From Natrialba hulunbeirensis JCM 10989 (GTDB lineage Archaea; Halobacteriota; Halobacteria; Halobacteriales; Natrialbaceae), in contig NZ_AOIM01000009.1 of NCBI RefSeq assembly GCF_000337575.1, positions 179,114 to 243,113 on the forward strand: 64,000 nucleotides of DNA. The letters are read 5' to 3'. The notes beneath the pieces were generated by a model. The model was not told the DNA's origin and ran no database searches. It saw only the letters and a list, made by a program, of their open reading frames with translations. Positions 1 through 7,859 of the stretch are shown piece after piece (positions within the stretch are counted from its first letter, which is position 1; every line of letters begins with the position of its first letter). Position numbers and translations under genes: made by a program.

Positions 1-2
1 AT

Positions 3-3000
3 GTCGACAAGAGACTCTACGAACATTTAGTCGAGGACGGGGGAGGGCCCTTGGAGTTCGTCCGCGGTATTTATGCGGCACTTCGCGAGACTCCACTTCG
101 ACCAGTCGGCCTTCGTGACCGCTTGATCGATGAGACTGGTCTCTCCGAGTCCGAAGCAGAGATAGTAGTAGCGAACTTCATGACTATCGGAGAGGTGTCA
201 GATATTCTTGAGCGGCGCGCACACCTGTTTAGTTGGCCGCTCGACGGCTACTACACGTGTCTCAATTGCGGGACGGTCTACGACACTCCGCAGTCCTCCT
301 GTACTGAGTGCGACCATCACTTCGTAACGAAACTCTCGTTGTGTAACGAGTGTGGTGAGGAATCTCTCGAGTCGTGGTTCTGCCCGAACTGTGAGCGCCT
401 CGTACCTCACACCGTCACGTCTGAAGAGGGACGGTTTGAGTATTTCCAACGAAGGGAATGCCAATGTGAGACTGTTGACGGCGAAACCCCCGAGATGGTT
501 CGAGTCTACTGGCGACCGTACTACGAGTGTACGGACTGTGGCGAGCGTCAGAAAATCGACCACCAGCACGACTGTTCCGACTGCGATGCCGCAATGGTCC
601 TCGACGACTCGATGGAAAAACACGTCTGTACTAACCCAGACTGTGACGAGGAACTCACCGTTGAGGAAGCACTGGAACCCGAATGCCATTCCTGCCACTC
701 TACTGCGTTAGAACCGCTTGCAGACGAGGAGGTTCAGTATTGTATCGAGTGTGGGGATGTCTACGAAGATCCTGAGGGACAAGAGTGTACTACTGACGAT
801 TGTAACGGCGATCTTACGCCAAAACGGTTCCTCGGATGGACGTGCAGCGATCCCGCGTGCGAGGAAGTCTATTTCGGAAATCCGCCAGCGTCGTGCAGCT
901 GTGGTAAACGGAAACTCGTTCGCTCGGCGCTGTTCGACATTAGCATGGTCGACGAATGCCAGTCCTGTGGACACGAATTTCTCCCCAACGGCCCACACGA
1001 CTGTAACTGTGACTGCCTCGAGATTAGCCGCCGAGCGAAGGGATACGGCAACTACCGAATGGTCGACGACAACGGTCGAGTTCGAGAAGCCAGCCAGTTC
1101 CCCGGTGGACTACCATGTTACCACGAGGGTCGGCGTGAGACCTATGCAAAGAATCGGCGATACGAATCGATGCTGCGCGGACCGGCCAACGCCGCTGTGA
1201 CGACTGGACGCTATCTGCTGCGTTCGCTCGCAGACCGCGACGATCCCAGTGCCTTCGGGGAATCGAAGATGCTCTCGTTCGCGGACAGCCAGTCCGACAT
1301 GAAGGAACTGGAACGGAACTTCCGCGAACCCGAAGAATCGTTCTTCTTCGATCAGTTGTTCGTCGAGAGCGTCAGATCGGTGAGCGATGGATCGGGATGG
1401 GCAACGCTTTCTGACGTGATAGAGCGTGGAGTAAACGATGCCCACCAGTACGAGGAGGAATTAGCGGGCGAAGGCGGGAACATACCGCGGATGTACGAGC
1501 AACTGACCGGCTACGACCAGTCGGTCGATGAGTACTTGACGGAGGAATTGCTGTCCCGTGCTTTGGAGGGCAAGTACAGCCGACGTTACCGTAGTAATCA
1601 GCTTAGCGACGAGGGATTGATTAACGTTCAATTAGCCACTGATATCGCCGATCTCAGCGAGGGAGAGCACGAGTTGATCGTAGAGGTTCTCGGCCAGAAC
1701 CACCACTACGAACCGAATCTAGTAGACGAGGTTGAGGACGGACACGACCATCTCAATTCACTCGTGGATCGCGGTATTCTGCGCCGCGTCGAAGAGGATG
1801 GGAGTCGATATGTGATGGTCGACGAAGATGCGCTCGAATGTGCTATCGTCGATAACGTGACGCCGACGAACTACAGTCAGACCCGAGAAACATACGCGAC
1901 CTCGGTCGAAGTCGCTCTCGGAACGGCACCCGATGATGTCGTCAAATTCACGGCGACGATAGAGGACCGTTCGGACTTTTCGCATCCACACTACTCCTTG
2001 ACCGCTCAGCAGGTTTCGACATCTGATCCGATGATGCTGCTCGCACGGGCGTACTACGGAGAGACCGACCGCGACGAGCGACGGAAACTAGAGTATCAGT
2101 TCCGGCAGGGCCGGTACCCTCATTTCCTCTCGTCGGGACCGGCGATGGAACTAGGGGTCGATATCGGCGAACTCAATACACTACTCCTCTACGGAACCCC
2201 ACCAAACGCTAACTCATATCTACAGCGAATCGGTCGCGCAGGACGATCTTCGGGTAGGTCACTTATCCACTCGGTTAGCCAGCGTAATCCAATCGACTAC
2301 TACTACCACGAGCATCCAGAGGAACTCATCGCGGCCGATCCGCAGCAAGTCCCGCTCAACGAGGTGAACCGTGAGGTGCTCTATCAGTCGCTTACATGGG
2401 CGGTCTTCGACTGGGCAGCGACGACACAGTGGGTACCGTGGCGTCGCGAACAGAGCGGTCTCGAAGATCTCATCGTCTGTAAGGATAATCCAACACCACG
2501 CACGGAACCTCGACCGAACGATGTAATGACGTTCACTGGAGTGCTATCTTCTACGAACTTCCAAGTTCAGAGCCAGAACGACAATGCACCGCTCGAAGTG
2601 CTCCGGTCTCTCCTCGACGAGAACCGCGAAGAGATTGAGCAGTGGTTAAAGAATCTCCTATCATTCAGCGTATGCTCGGTGTGTGGTAGAAAACACGTCG
2701 CAGGCTACGGAGGCGAATGCCAAGGGAAGAACTGTGAGGGAACCGTCGAGTCAGTCTTGGACAAACATGGTGGCCTCATCGAAGGTATTCTTGCTGGGAC
2801 TGAGGACGAACGGAGCTTTGAGGAGATCACCGTTGACCTATATTACGATCAGCAGGACGATATCTACGACGATATCGACGAACTCGAAAACCAGATAAGC
2901 GATCTGCGGAAGAACGAGAGGAAGGCTCGAGACCGAGATGAAAAACGGCGTCTACGGGAACAGCGAGAGCAGGTCGATCGTCAAGTTGACCATCTATACG

Positions 3001-4190
3001 ACTATCTCGATCGACTCGAGGACATGGACTTCGGTAGTTACCTGAACCGGGAAAGTCCCGCTGCGTTCGGACTGCGATCGGTCGGTAGTTCGGTTGACTA
3101 TCAACTCATCGGTGAAGACTTCGATCCCGTCAGCGACGGATCACGCGAGCGCCGAATTGCGCTTTCCGAACTACACCCGAGTGCTGCGTACCTCTACGAT
3201 AGCGAGACCTACGTCGTGACACAGGTGTACTGGGAGCCGTTGGAGTCTGCGCGCATTACTGATGATCTAGATGATGCGGCTATCTGTCCCACATGTGCTA
3301 CCGAGTACGATAGTGACACTTCCAACTGTGAGGCGTGTGGGACACGACTAAAACCGCTCGTCACCCAAGTTCCGGAGAGAGTGATCGCATACCAGCACGA
3401 TCTCCCGCTCAGTTCGACGCCGAGCACTAAGCAACTTCAACCGTCGACGGTCTACCAGAACGATCAAGAGCCGCAGAATACCTACGCTCCCGTCGAAACT
3501 GACGCTGGCGACTCGTTCGAACCGATGTTCTCCCGTGACATCGTTGATGAGAATGGGACTATTCACGGGCAGTTCGAATACGGTGACGTCACGTTGCTTG
3601 CTTCGACGAGCAAATATTGGGCGACCTACAAAGATGGTGGAGCCGATCCACTACCGAATGTCTTCGAGATGTGTGGTATCGACGGGTGTAGCGGATCGAT
3701 TGCAAAAACCGGAGACTCGGCTTACTGTACGAACAATGTCGAACATCCTGCTGAGGAGAGCGAGGCTGTCCGACCTGCAACGAAGTTCTCTACGAAGGCA
3801 GCCCGTGTCCGATTCGACAACGAAGAACTCGAACACGGCTTCGCTCACGGTCTCCGAGTCGCACTTCAGTACATCGGTGGCGTTAGCGTCAGACAGGTTC
3901 CCGAATCTATCGAGGACGAAGGAACACTGGTGTACGACTCCGATGAGGGTGGGAGCGGCATTACTGTTCTGTTGACGCAAAATGACGGTGAGAAGTTCGA
4001 ACGCGCTGTCGAACTCATGCGTGAGGCATTTTCACCAGACGAATCGAAATGCAACTGCGAGAACGGGTGTCCGTTCTGTATCTACCAGTACGGGTGTGTA
4101 GAACAAAACGACCCAGAATCGTTCGACAAGGACGAACTGCTCGAACTACTGAGCCACGACCTCCATCTCGAACCACGGAATGATGAGTGA
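3..4190 (+). CDS. DUF1998-type superfamily 2 helicase, DpdJ/DrmA-B-like (5' partial)
   Basis: The reading frame is open to the left edge and the first possible start codon is an unconvincing TTG at 51, so the true start and probably the DEAD/DEAH motor half lie outside the window. Counting from 51, several Cys-rich zinc ribbons (CxxC pairs) fill residues 70-330. A helicase C-terminal domain lies near 690-735, with MELGVDIGEL and the arginine finger QRIGRAGR. A coiled stretch covers about 940-1000. The protein ends in a CxCxxGCPxC cluster (about 1340-1350) typical of DUF1998/MrfA-type helicases. Such helicases occur in DISARM and Dpd islands. The TGT-like genes downstream favour a DpdJ-like role in DNA modification or restriction, which is inference. 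It overlaps the next gene by 11 bases, implying co-translation. Confidence 0.8.
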   Translation, partial: VDKRLYEHLVEDGGGPLEFVRGIYAALRETPLRPVGLRDRLIDETGLSESEAEIVVANFMTIGEVSDILERRAHLFSWPLDGYYTCLNCGTVYDTPQSSCTECDHHFVTKLSLCNECGEESLESWFCPNCERLVPHTVTSEEGRFEYFQRRECQCETVDGETPEMVRVYWRPYYECTDCGERQKIDHQHDCSDCDAAMVLDDSMEKHVCTNPDCDEELTVEEALEPECHSCHSTALEPLADEEVQYCIECGDVYEDPEGQECTTDDCNGDLTPKRFLGWTCSDPACEEVYFGNPPASCSCGKRKLVRSALFDISMVDECQSCGHEFLPNGPHDCNCDCLEISRRAKGYGNYRMVDDNGRVREASQFPGGLPCYHEGRRETYAKNRRYESMLRGPANAAVTTGRYLLRSLADRDDPSAFGESKMLSFADSQSDMKELERNFREPEESFFFDQLFVESVRSVSDGSGWATLSDVIERGVNDAHQYEEELAGEGGNIPRMYEQLTGYDQSVDEYLTEELLSRALEGKYSRRYRSNQLSDEGLINVQLATDIADLSEGEHELIVEVLGQNHHYEPNLVDEVEDGHDHLNSLVDRGILRRVEEDGSRYVMVDEDALECAIVDNVTPTNYSQTRETYATSVEVALGTAPDDVVKFTATIEDRSDFSHPHYSLTAQQVSTSDPMMLLARAYYGETDRDERRKLEYQFRQGRYPHFLSSGPAMELGVDIGELNTLLLYGTPPNANSYLQRIGRAGRSSGRSLIHSVSQRNPIDYYYHEHPEELIAADPQQVPLNEVNREVLYQSLTWAVFDWAATTQWVPWRREQSGLEDLIVCKDNPTPRTEPRPNDVMTFTGVLSSTNFQVQSQNDNAPLEVLRSLLDENREEIEQWLKNLLSFSVCSVCGRKHVAGYGGECQGKNCEGTVESVLDKHGGLIEGILAGTEDERSFEEITVDLYYDQQDDIYDDIDELENQISDLRKNERKARDRDEKRRLREQREQVDRQVDHLYDYLDRLEDMDFGSYLNRESPAAFGLRSVGSSVDYQLIGEDFDPVSDGSRERRIALSELHPSAAYLYDSETYVVTQVYWEPLESARITDDLDDAAICPTCATEYDSDTSNCEACGTRLKPLVTQVPERVIAYQHDLPLSSTPSTKQLQPSTVYQNDQEPQNTYAPVETDAGDSFEPMFSRDIVDENGTIHGQFEYGDVTLLASTSKYWATYKDGGADPLPNVFEMCGIDGCSGSIAKTGDSAYCTNNVEHPAEESEAVRPATKFSTKAARVRFDNEELEHGFAHGLRVALQYIGGVSVRQVPESIEDEGTLVYDSDEGGSGITVLLTQNDGEKFERAVELMREAFSPDESKCNCENGCPFCIYQYGCVEQNDPESFDKDELLELLSHDLHLEPRNDE

Positions 4191-6156
4191 TCTACTTCAC
4201 GCCGCGAATAAACTCCGAACGCAGTCACCTGAGCGCCTCTGGGGACTGTCAACAGAGAGTATCTACTCTGCCCTTGCTGCAAAAGCCTCTGATGAGTCGA
4301 TACAGGCACGACTCGAACCACACATTCGGGCAGAGATCATCAGGACAAACGACGAACGAGATAGCGATCTTGTTGTCTCAATACACGAGTGGCTACTCGG
4401 CGAACTCAGTCTCATTGAAACCGGCGATATCTCGCTACTGGGGTTGGTTATACTCTCTTCAGACGAGCCACAATCACTCATCCGAGCAGTCGCTGTCGCT
4501 CGACTCGAGTCCGCTGAGATGGTGCTGCGTTCGTGTATCGAGATCGACGGGGAAATCCCTCGACGCGAACTTGATAGCCTGCTTGCCGATGAGTGGGACG
4601 AGACTGTCCTCGCTCCACTCTTGGGATCTCTTGGGTTCCTGACCATCTATCCTGATAGCGCTGAGTTTGATCAAGAACGAATCGACGCCTCGCTGTCGGC
4701 GCAGCAGACGACGTCGACCGAGACGGCCGTCGCAAAAGCTCATCGAGAGGTTATCTCTCAGGCTATAGAAACTGCAGATGGGGCCTGTCTGGAAGCCCTC
4801 GTGCAGCGATTGACTGGATCCGTTCCGTCTAAGTCAGAACTGACGGCAGCGGAGGTGGCGACTCTCGCCACTACGCGGACAATCGTCGTCAATGGAACCG
4901 ATCTTGAAGATGCGATCCGTGACCAACGCCAAGAGTATGAGGACGAATTAGACAAGGTCCAATCACTGCTGGTACCATCGACGGAGTTGGACGTAGAGCG
5001 AGTTGAGATGGACCAGCCAGTCGGGTTTGGCGAACTCCCAGAGGATTCCGATCAGAGTGACGATGAACGGGAGGCTGCCCTCAAAGTCGTCGCTACTGTC
5101 GCGGCACACCCTGACATCGCGAGGTTCGACGTACACTTCGTCACGGAGCGGTGGCCGAGCGTAACGTCGTACTCTCTCTATCAAATACTCTCATCGGTAC
5201 CCGGTGTTGAGTGTGAAGTCAGCGACGGTCTCGTCGAATTTGAGACCGTGCCGGAAGCTGTCGACGTCGAGATTGCACGTGACGAGTACATGACTCACCT
5301 CGTTGAACGCTGTTCGGCCATTCAAAACCGCATCGACACACTCTCTCAGGAGAGGGTGTCGTTCCCACCCGTGCCTGTCGCGACCGAGTCGATGGTAGTT
5401 CGGGATTACGAATCGATCGAAAGCGGTGCTATTGCGCCGACTTACTTCACCTATACGCTCGTCGATCCGGACGCCCTTGGGGAGAAGAAGATGGACGCTT
5501 ACGTCGGAGATTCACGAGGGCTCGGTAGGGAACGAGCGCGTCTTCGTCGTTGGCACGAGAAACGGTCGTCGGGGCTGGAATCGTACACTGCGATGACCGA
5601 CCGCTTGTTCAGCCTCGGCCTCGAGCGCGACATTGAGGACAAGGTTTTGCGCATCATGACGCCGTTCGACGACGACACGTTCAACGAGTACGTGGCCCAG
5701 ATTCGGCGTCTTCTCGAGCACGGTTTCGAACTTCGCCTTCTTACCCGCCACACGAAGGAACCATGGGAATGGCGACGTCTTCAACGAAATCTGCTAAGCG
5801 AGATTAAAGAGCATCGGGATCAAGTGACGGTCCGAACCTACTCGCGGTTCAAAGAACACCAGCGAGTGACATCTGAGATGGACTTTCGTGACCTCGGTGA
5901 GATTGGGATACACGGCAAACTCCAGACGGTGGGCGCACCCGAGGAAGGTGCCGTGCTCCTCGGTTCGGCTAATTTCATGGAAAATAGCTACGATTGGAAC
6001 CCTGAGTGTGGGGTTTATACCGAACGAACGCAATTCGTTGATGCCGCGATTGAGTTCTTTGACATTGTTTGGCATGTCTCAGCGGCCGATGAGCTATCGA
6101 TAAATAGGCTACAGGAGATTCCTGATCGAAAACTGGTACCCACCTACTACAGTTGA
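4180..6156 (+). CDS. Phospholipase D-like protein (DpdK/DrmC-like)
   Basis: A 658-residue protein whose ATG overlaps the end of the helicase gene, so the two are probably co-translated. The last 85 residues carry one PLD signature: H578-G-K580 followed by GSANF (about 595-599), the phosphodiesterase core of PLD nucleases. The Asp expected four residues after Lys580 appears to be Gly585, so activity is uncertain. The N-terminal two thirds is helical and unrecognised. Known PLD partners of DUF1998 helicases are DrmC (DISARM) and DpdK (Dpd islands). The nearby TGT-like genes make DpdK the better analogy. A nuclease or DNA-binding role is inferred. The 3' end is followed by a convergent unrelated gene pair. 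Confidence 0.7.
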   Translation: MMSDLLHAANKLRTQSPERLWGLSTESIYSALAAKASDESIQARLEPHIRAEIIRTNDERDSDLVVSIHEWLLGELSLIETGDISLLGLVILSSDEPQSLIRAVAVARLESAEMVLRSCIEIDGEIPRRELDSLLADEWDETVLAPLLGSLGFLTIYPDSAEFDQERIDASLSAQQTTSTETAVAKAHREVISQAIETADGACLEALVQRLTGSVPSKSELTAAEVATLATTRTIVVNGTDLEDAIRDQRQEYEDELDKVQSLLVPSTELDVERVEMDQPVGFGELPEDSDQSDDEREAALKVVATVAAHPDIARFDVHFVTERWPSVTSYSLYQILSSVPGVECEVSDGLVEFETVPEAVDVEIARDEYMTHLVERCSAIQNRIDTLSQERVSFPPVPVATESMVVRDYESIESGAIAPTYFTYTLVDPDALGEKKMDAYVGDSRGLGRERARLRRWHEKRSSGLESYTAMTDRLFSLGLERDIEDKVLRIMTPFDDDTFNEYVAQIRRLLEHGFELRLLTRHTKEPWEWRRLQRNLLSEIKEHRDQVTVRTYSRFKEHQRVTSEMDFRDLGEIGIHGKLQTVGAPEEGAVLLGSANFMENSYDWNPECGVYTERTQFVDAAIEFFDIVWHVSAADELSINRLQEIPDRKLVPTYYS

Positions 6157-6246
6157 TATCAGTAGTGATATTAGGACGTATTTTGGGTATATGCCGTAGA
6201 TAAATATCGTCCGGCTTAGGCCTGTGAACACTTCTTCGCGCCCGCT

Positions 6247-7050
6247 TTAGTTATCATCTTTTCTGCCGAGAGTTAGATCCGGAGATGCCTCCAAGACGAA
6301 TACACCCCCGTTATCAATAATAGGTTGAGAAATCACACTTCTGTACATCACCTCTATTTCTTCCTCGAAATCAGAATCAATAGGAGCGGGCTCAATTTCT
6401 TTCCCAAAGTATACCATCAGCTTCTCCTCCTCGTTAACAGAAGTCAGAGACTTATCGAACTCCATCCCTTTAGGTGATTGAGCATCTTCGAACCTTTTTT
6501 GAACAACAGATACTCGGCTACTGTTAGCCACGATCACATCTCGAATACCATAATTAGAGGAGACTCGGTCAATATCTAACCTCACCCCATTCACGACCAG
6601 TTTGCCTTCAGGGGAAAGAGAGAACCTTTGGTCACCTACCCAATCCATGACCGGATCAGTGTAATCATCAGAAATAGGCAGGAACAATCGATCTGCACCT
6701 ACAGTATTCTCCACTGCCAACTCGATATCATCCGGTGACAGCTCTCCCTCAATCTGCTTCGAGCCAAATCTTTCATCACCAGCCGAGTTAGCGAGATCTG
6801 TCAAAACGAACTTTTTCTCGCCATTCACCACGCTACGAATGAACGAAGACGTGGTCGGCAGAGTCACTCCTTGTTCGAAAATATTTGTTGGGACACCAGT
6901 CCTCTTCCCAAACTGCAGATATTCCAACTTGGAATCCTTTCTACCTTTGAAGTCTCTAACAGTGAAGAGATCCGGGAGCAGTGACCTATCTTCGTATTCC
7001 TCTTGCATTTCCTCAGCGAAGCCTTTCAACGAGTGCTTGTCAATGCTCAT
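6247..7050 (-). CDS. Hypothetical protein, lower-GC insert between DpdK-like and DpdA-like genes
   Basis: A 267-residue soluble acidic protein with no motif I recognise. It lies on the minus strand inside an otherwise plus-strand block. Its ATG overlaps the stop of the upstream membrane-protein gene by four bases (ATGA), so the two form one transcription unit. Base composition is visibly more AT-rich than the flanking Dpd-like genes, suggesting separate acquisition. The middle of the protein (about 120-215) alternates short hydrophobic strands and charged loops, suggesting a beta-rich fold. Function is unknown; insertion between modification genes is compatible with a defence or addiction role but does not show it. 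Confidence 0.6.
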   Translation of the reverse strand: MSIDKHSLKGFAEEMQEEYEDRSLLPDLFTVRDFKGRKDSKLEYLQFGKRTGVPTNIFEQGVTLPTTSSFIRSVVNGEKKFVLTDLANSAGDERFGSKQIEGELSPDDIELAVENTVGADRLFLPISDDYTDPVMDWVGDQRFSLSPEGKLVVNGVRLDIDRVSSNYGIRDVIVANSSRVSVVQKRFEDAQSPKGMEFDKSLTSVNEEEKLMVYFGKEIEPAPIDSDFEEEIEVMYRSVISQPIIDNGGVFVLEASPDLTLGRKDDN

Positions 7051-7433
7051 GGCTCAACCTCTTCTTCTTGTTCGGTATCGTTCATTTCTTCTGCCTCACT
7101 ATCATTTGAATATCCGTTATCAGCGAACCCATCTTCGCCCCGAGTAACCTCCGCAAAGTCTTCCCCATGACCAGAATTTGTTCTATAATCAGTTAGAGTT
7201 CTATCCAATCTCCCTTCTCGTTGACGCTGAATCTTCTTGTCTACTCTCTTCCCATTAAGACCGTGAGCCAACAAAAGGAAACCCAGAACACCCAATCCAT
7301 GTCTCGGTAGAGGAGACATGACCAAATAAGTGAGAACTGTGTACTCAGCCAGTAATAGAATAAAGCCAATTGAGCTAGTACCAGTATAGTATCCGCTGAA
7401 ATCTGGCCGGGCATAACCTGCCAAGATTACCAT
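7047..7433 (-). CDS. Small membrane protein with acidic tail
   Basis: A 128-residue protein with one or two hydrophobic segments near the N terminus (about 18-42 and 45-56), then a basic stretch (KKIQRQREGR) and a very acidic C-terminal tail rich in Glu, Asp and Asn. By the positive-inside tendency, the tail is probably cytoplasmic. It is the first gene of a two-gene minus-strand unit and overlaps the next gene by four bases. No family is recognised. It could anchor or regulate its partner. Confidence 0.55.
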   Translation of the reverse strand: MVILAGYARPDFSGYYTGTSSIGFILLLAEYTVLTYLVMSPLPRHGLGVLGFLLLAHGLNGKRVDKKIQRQREGRLDRTLTDYRTNSGHGEDFAEVTRGEDGFADNGYSNDSEAEEMNDTEQEEEVEP

Positions 7434-7859
7434 TAGAGCGCCTCTGATTTTCCTTGTTGTTAGTCCGTCTTGAAACTTCGCCTACCATAGCCCCTGGTAT
7501 TTACAACAACGGGTGGCAGGCGTACAGGTCACAGAGTGGGAGTGAGAACTATTCTATGATACCCTCGTACTTATCCCTGAAAGGAAGTCTAATCGCCACC
7601 GATGGAGGTTGGCGATTCCCAAGCTTCCCAAGTGGACGACAATCTTTCTGGAACCGCCGCGTATCCCACAACACGGCAGGTTTGCCGCCCAGATACACAA
7701 TGGGGATTGGTGAACAAAGATATTTTGTCGTTAGAAATGCCCGTGTTACTACACTATCTTATAGGTCACCCAATCAAATGAATAGCTTCGATCTCATCAC
7801 GAGCAAAAGAGACATTCATATGGTGGAACGAGAATAGGCTAAGACGGTGAATCTTATCT
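7434..7859. other. Intergenic region, divergent promoters
   Basis: 426 bases between the minus-strand pair and the first DpdA-like gene. It is AT-richer than the core and should hold promoters for both directions. An open frame at 7454-7837 (plus) lacks a good start and shows no recognisable protein pattern, so I do not call it a gene. Nothing else is seen. Confidence 0.5.

Noticed and set aside
3-6156. A DISARM system (drmA/drmB/drmC)
   Set aside because: DUF1998-helicase plus PLD would fit, but no methyltransferase is visible and the TGT-like genes point to a Dpd-like system. Genes left of the window could still change this.
6247-7050. HK97-like or encapsulin-type shell protein
   Set aside because: A few segments looked suggestive, but no defining motif is present and there are no cargo or phage genes nearby.
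7454-7837. 127-codon frame before the first DpdA-like gene
   Set aside because: TTG start, no protein-like pattern, and it occupies the expected divergent promoter region.
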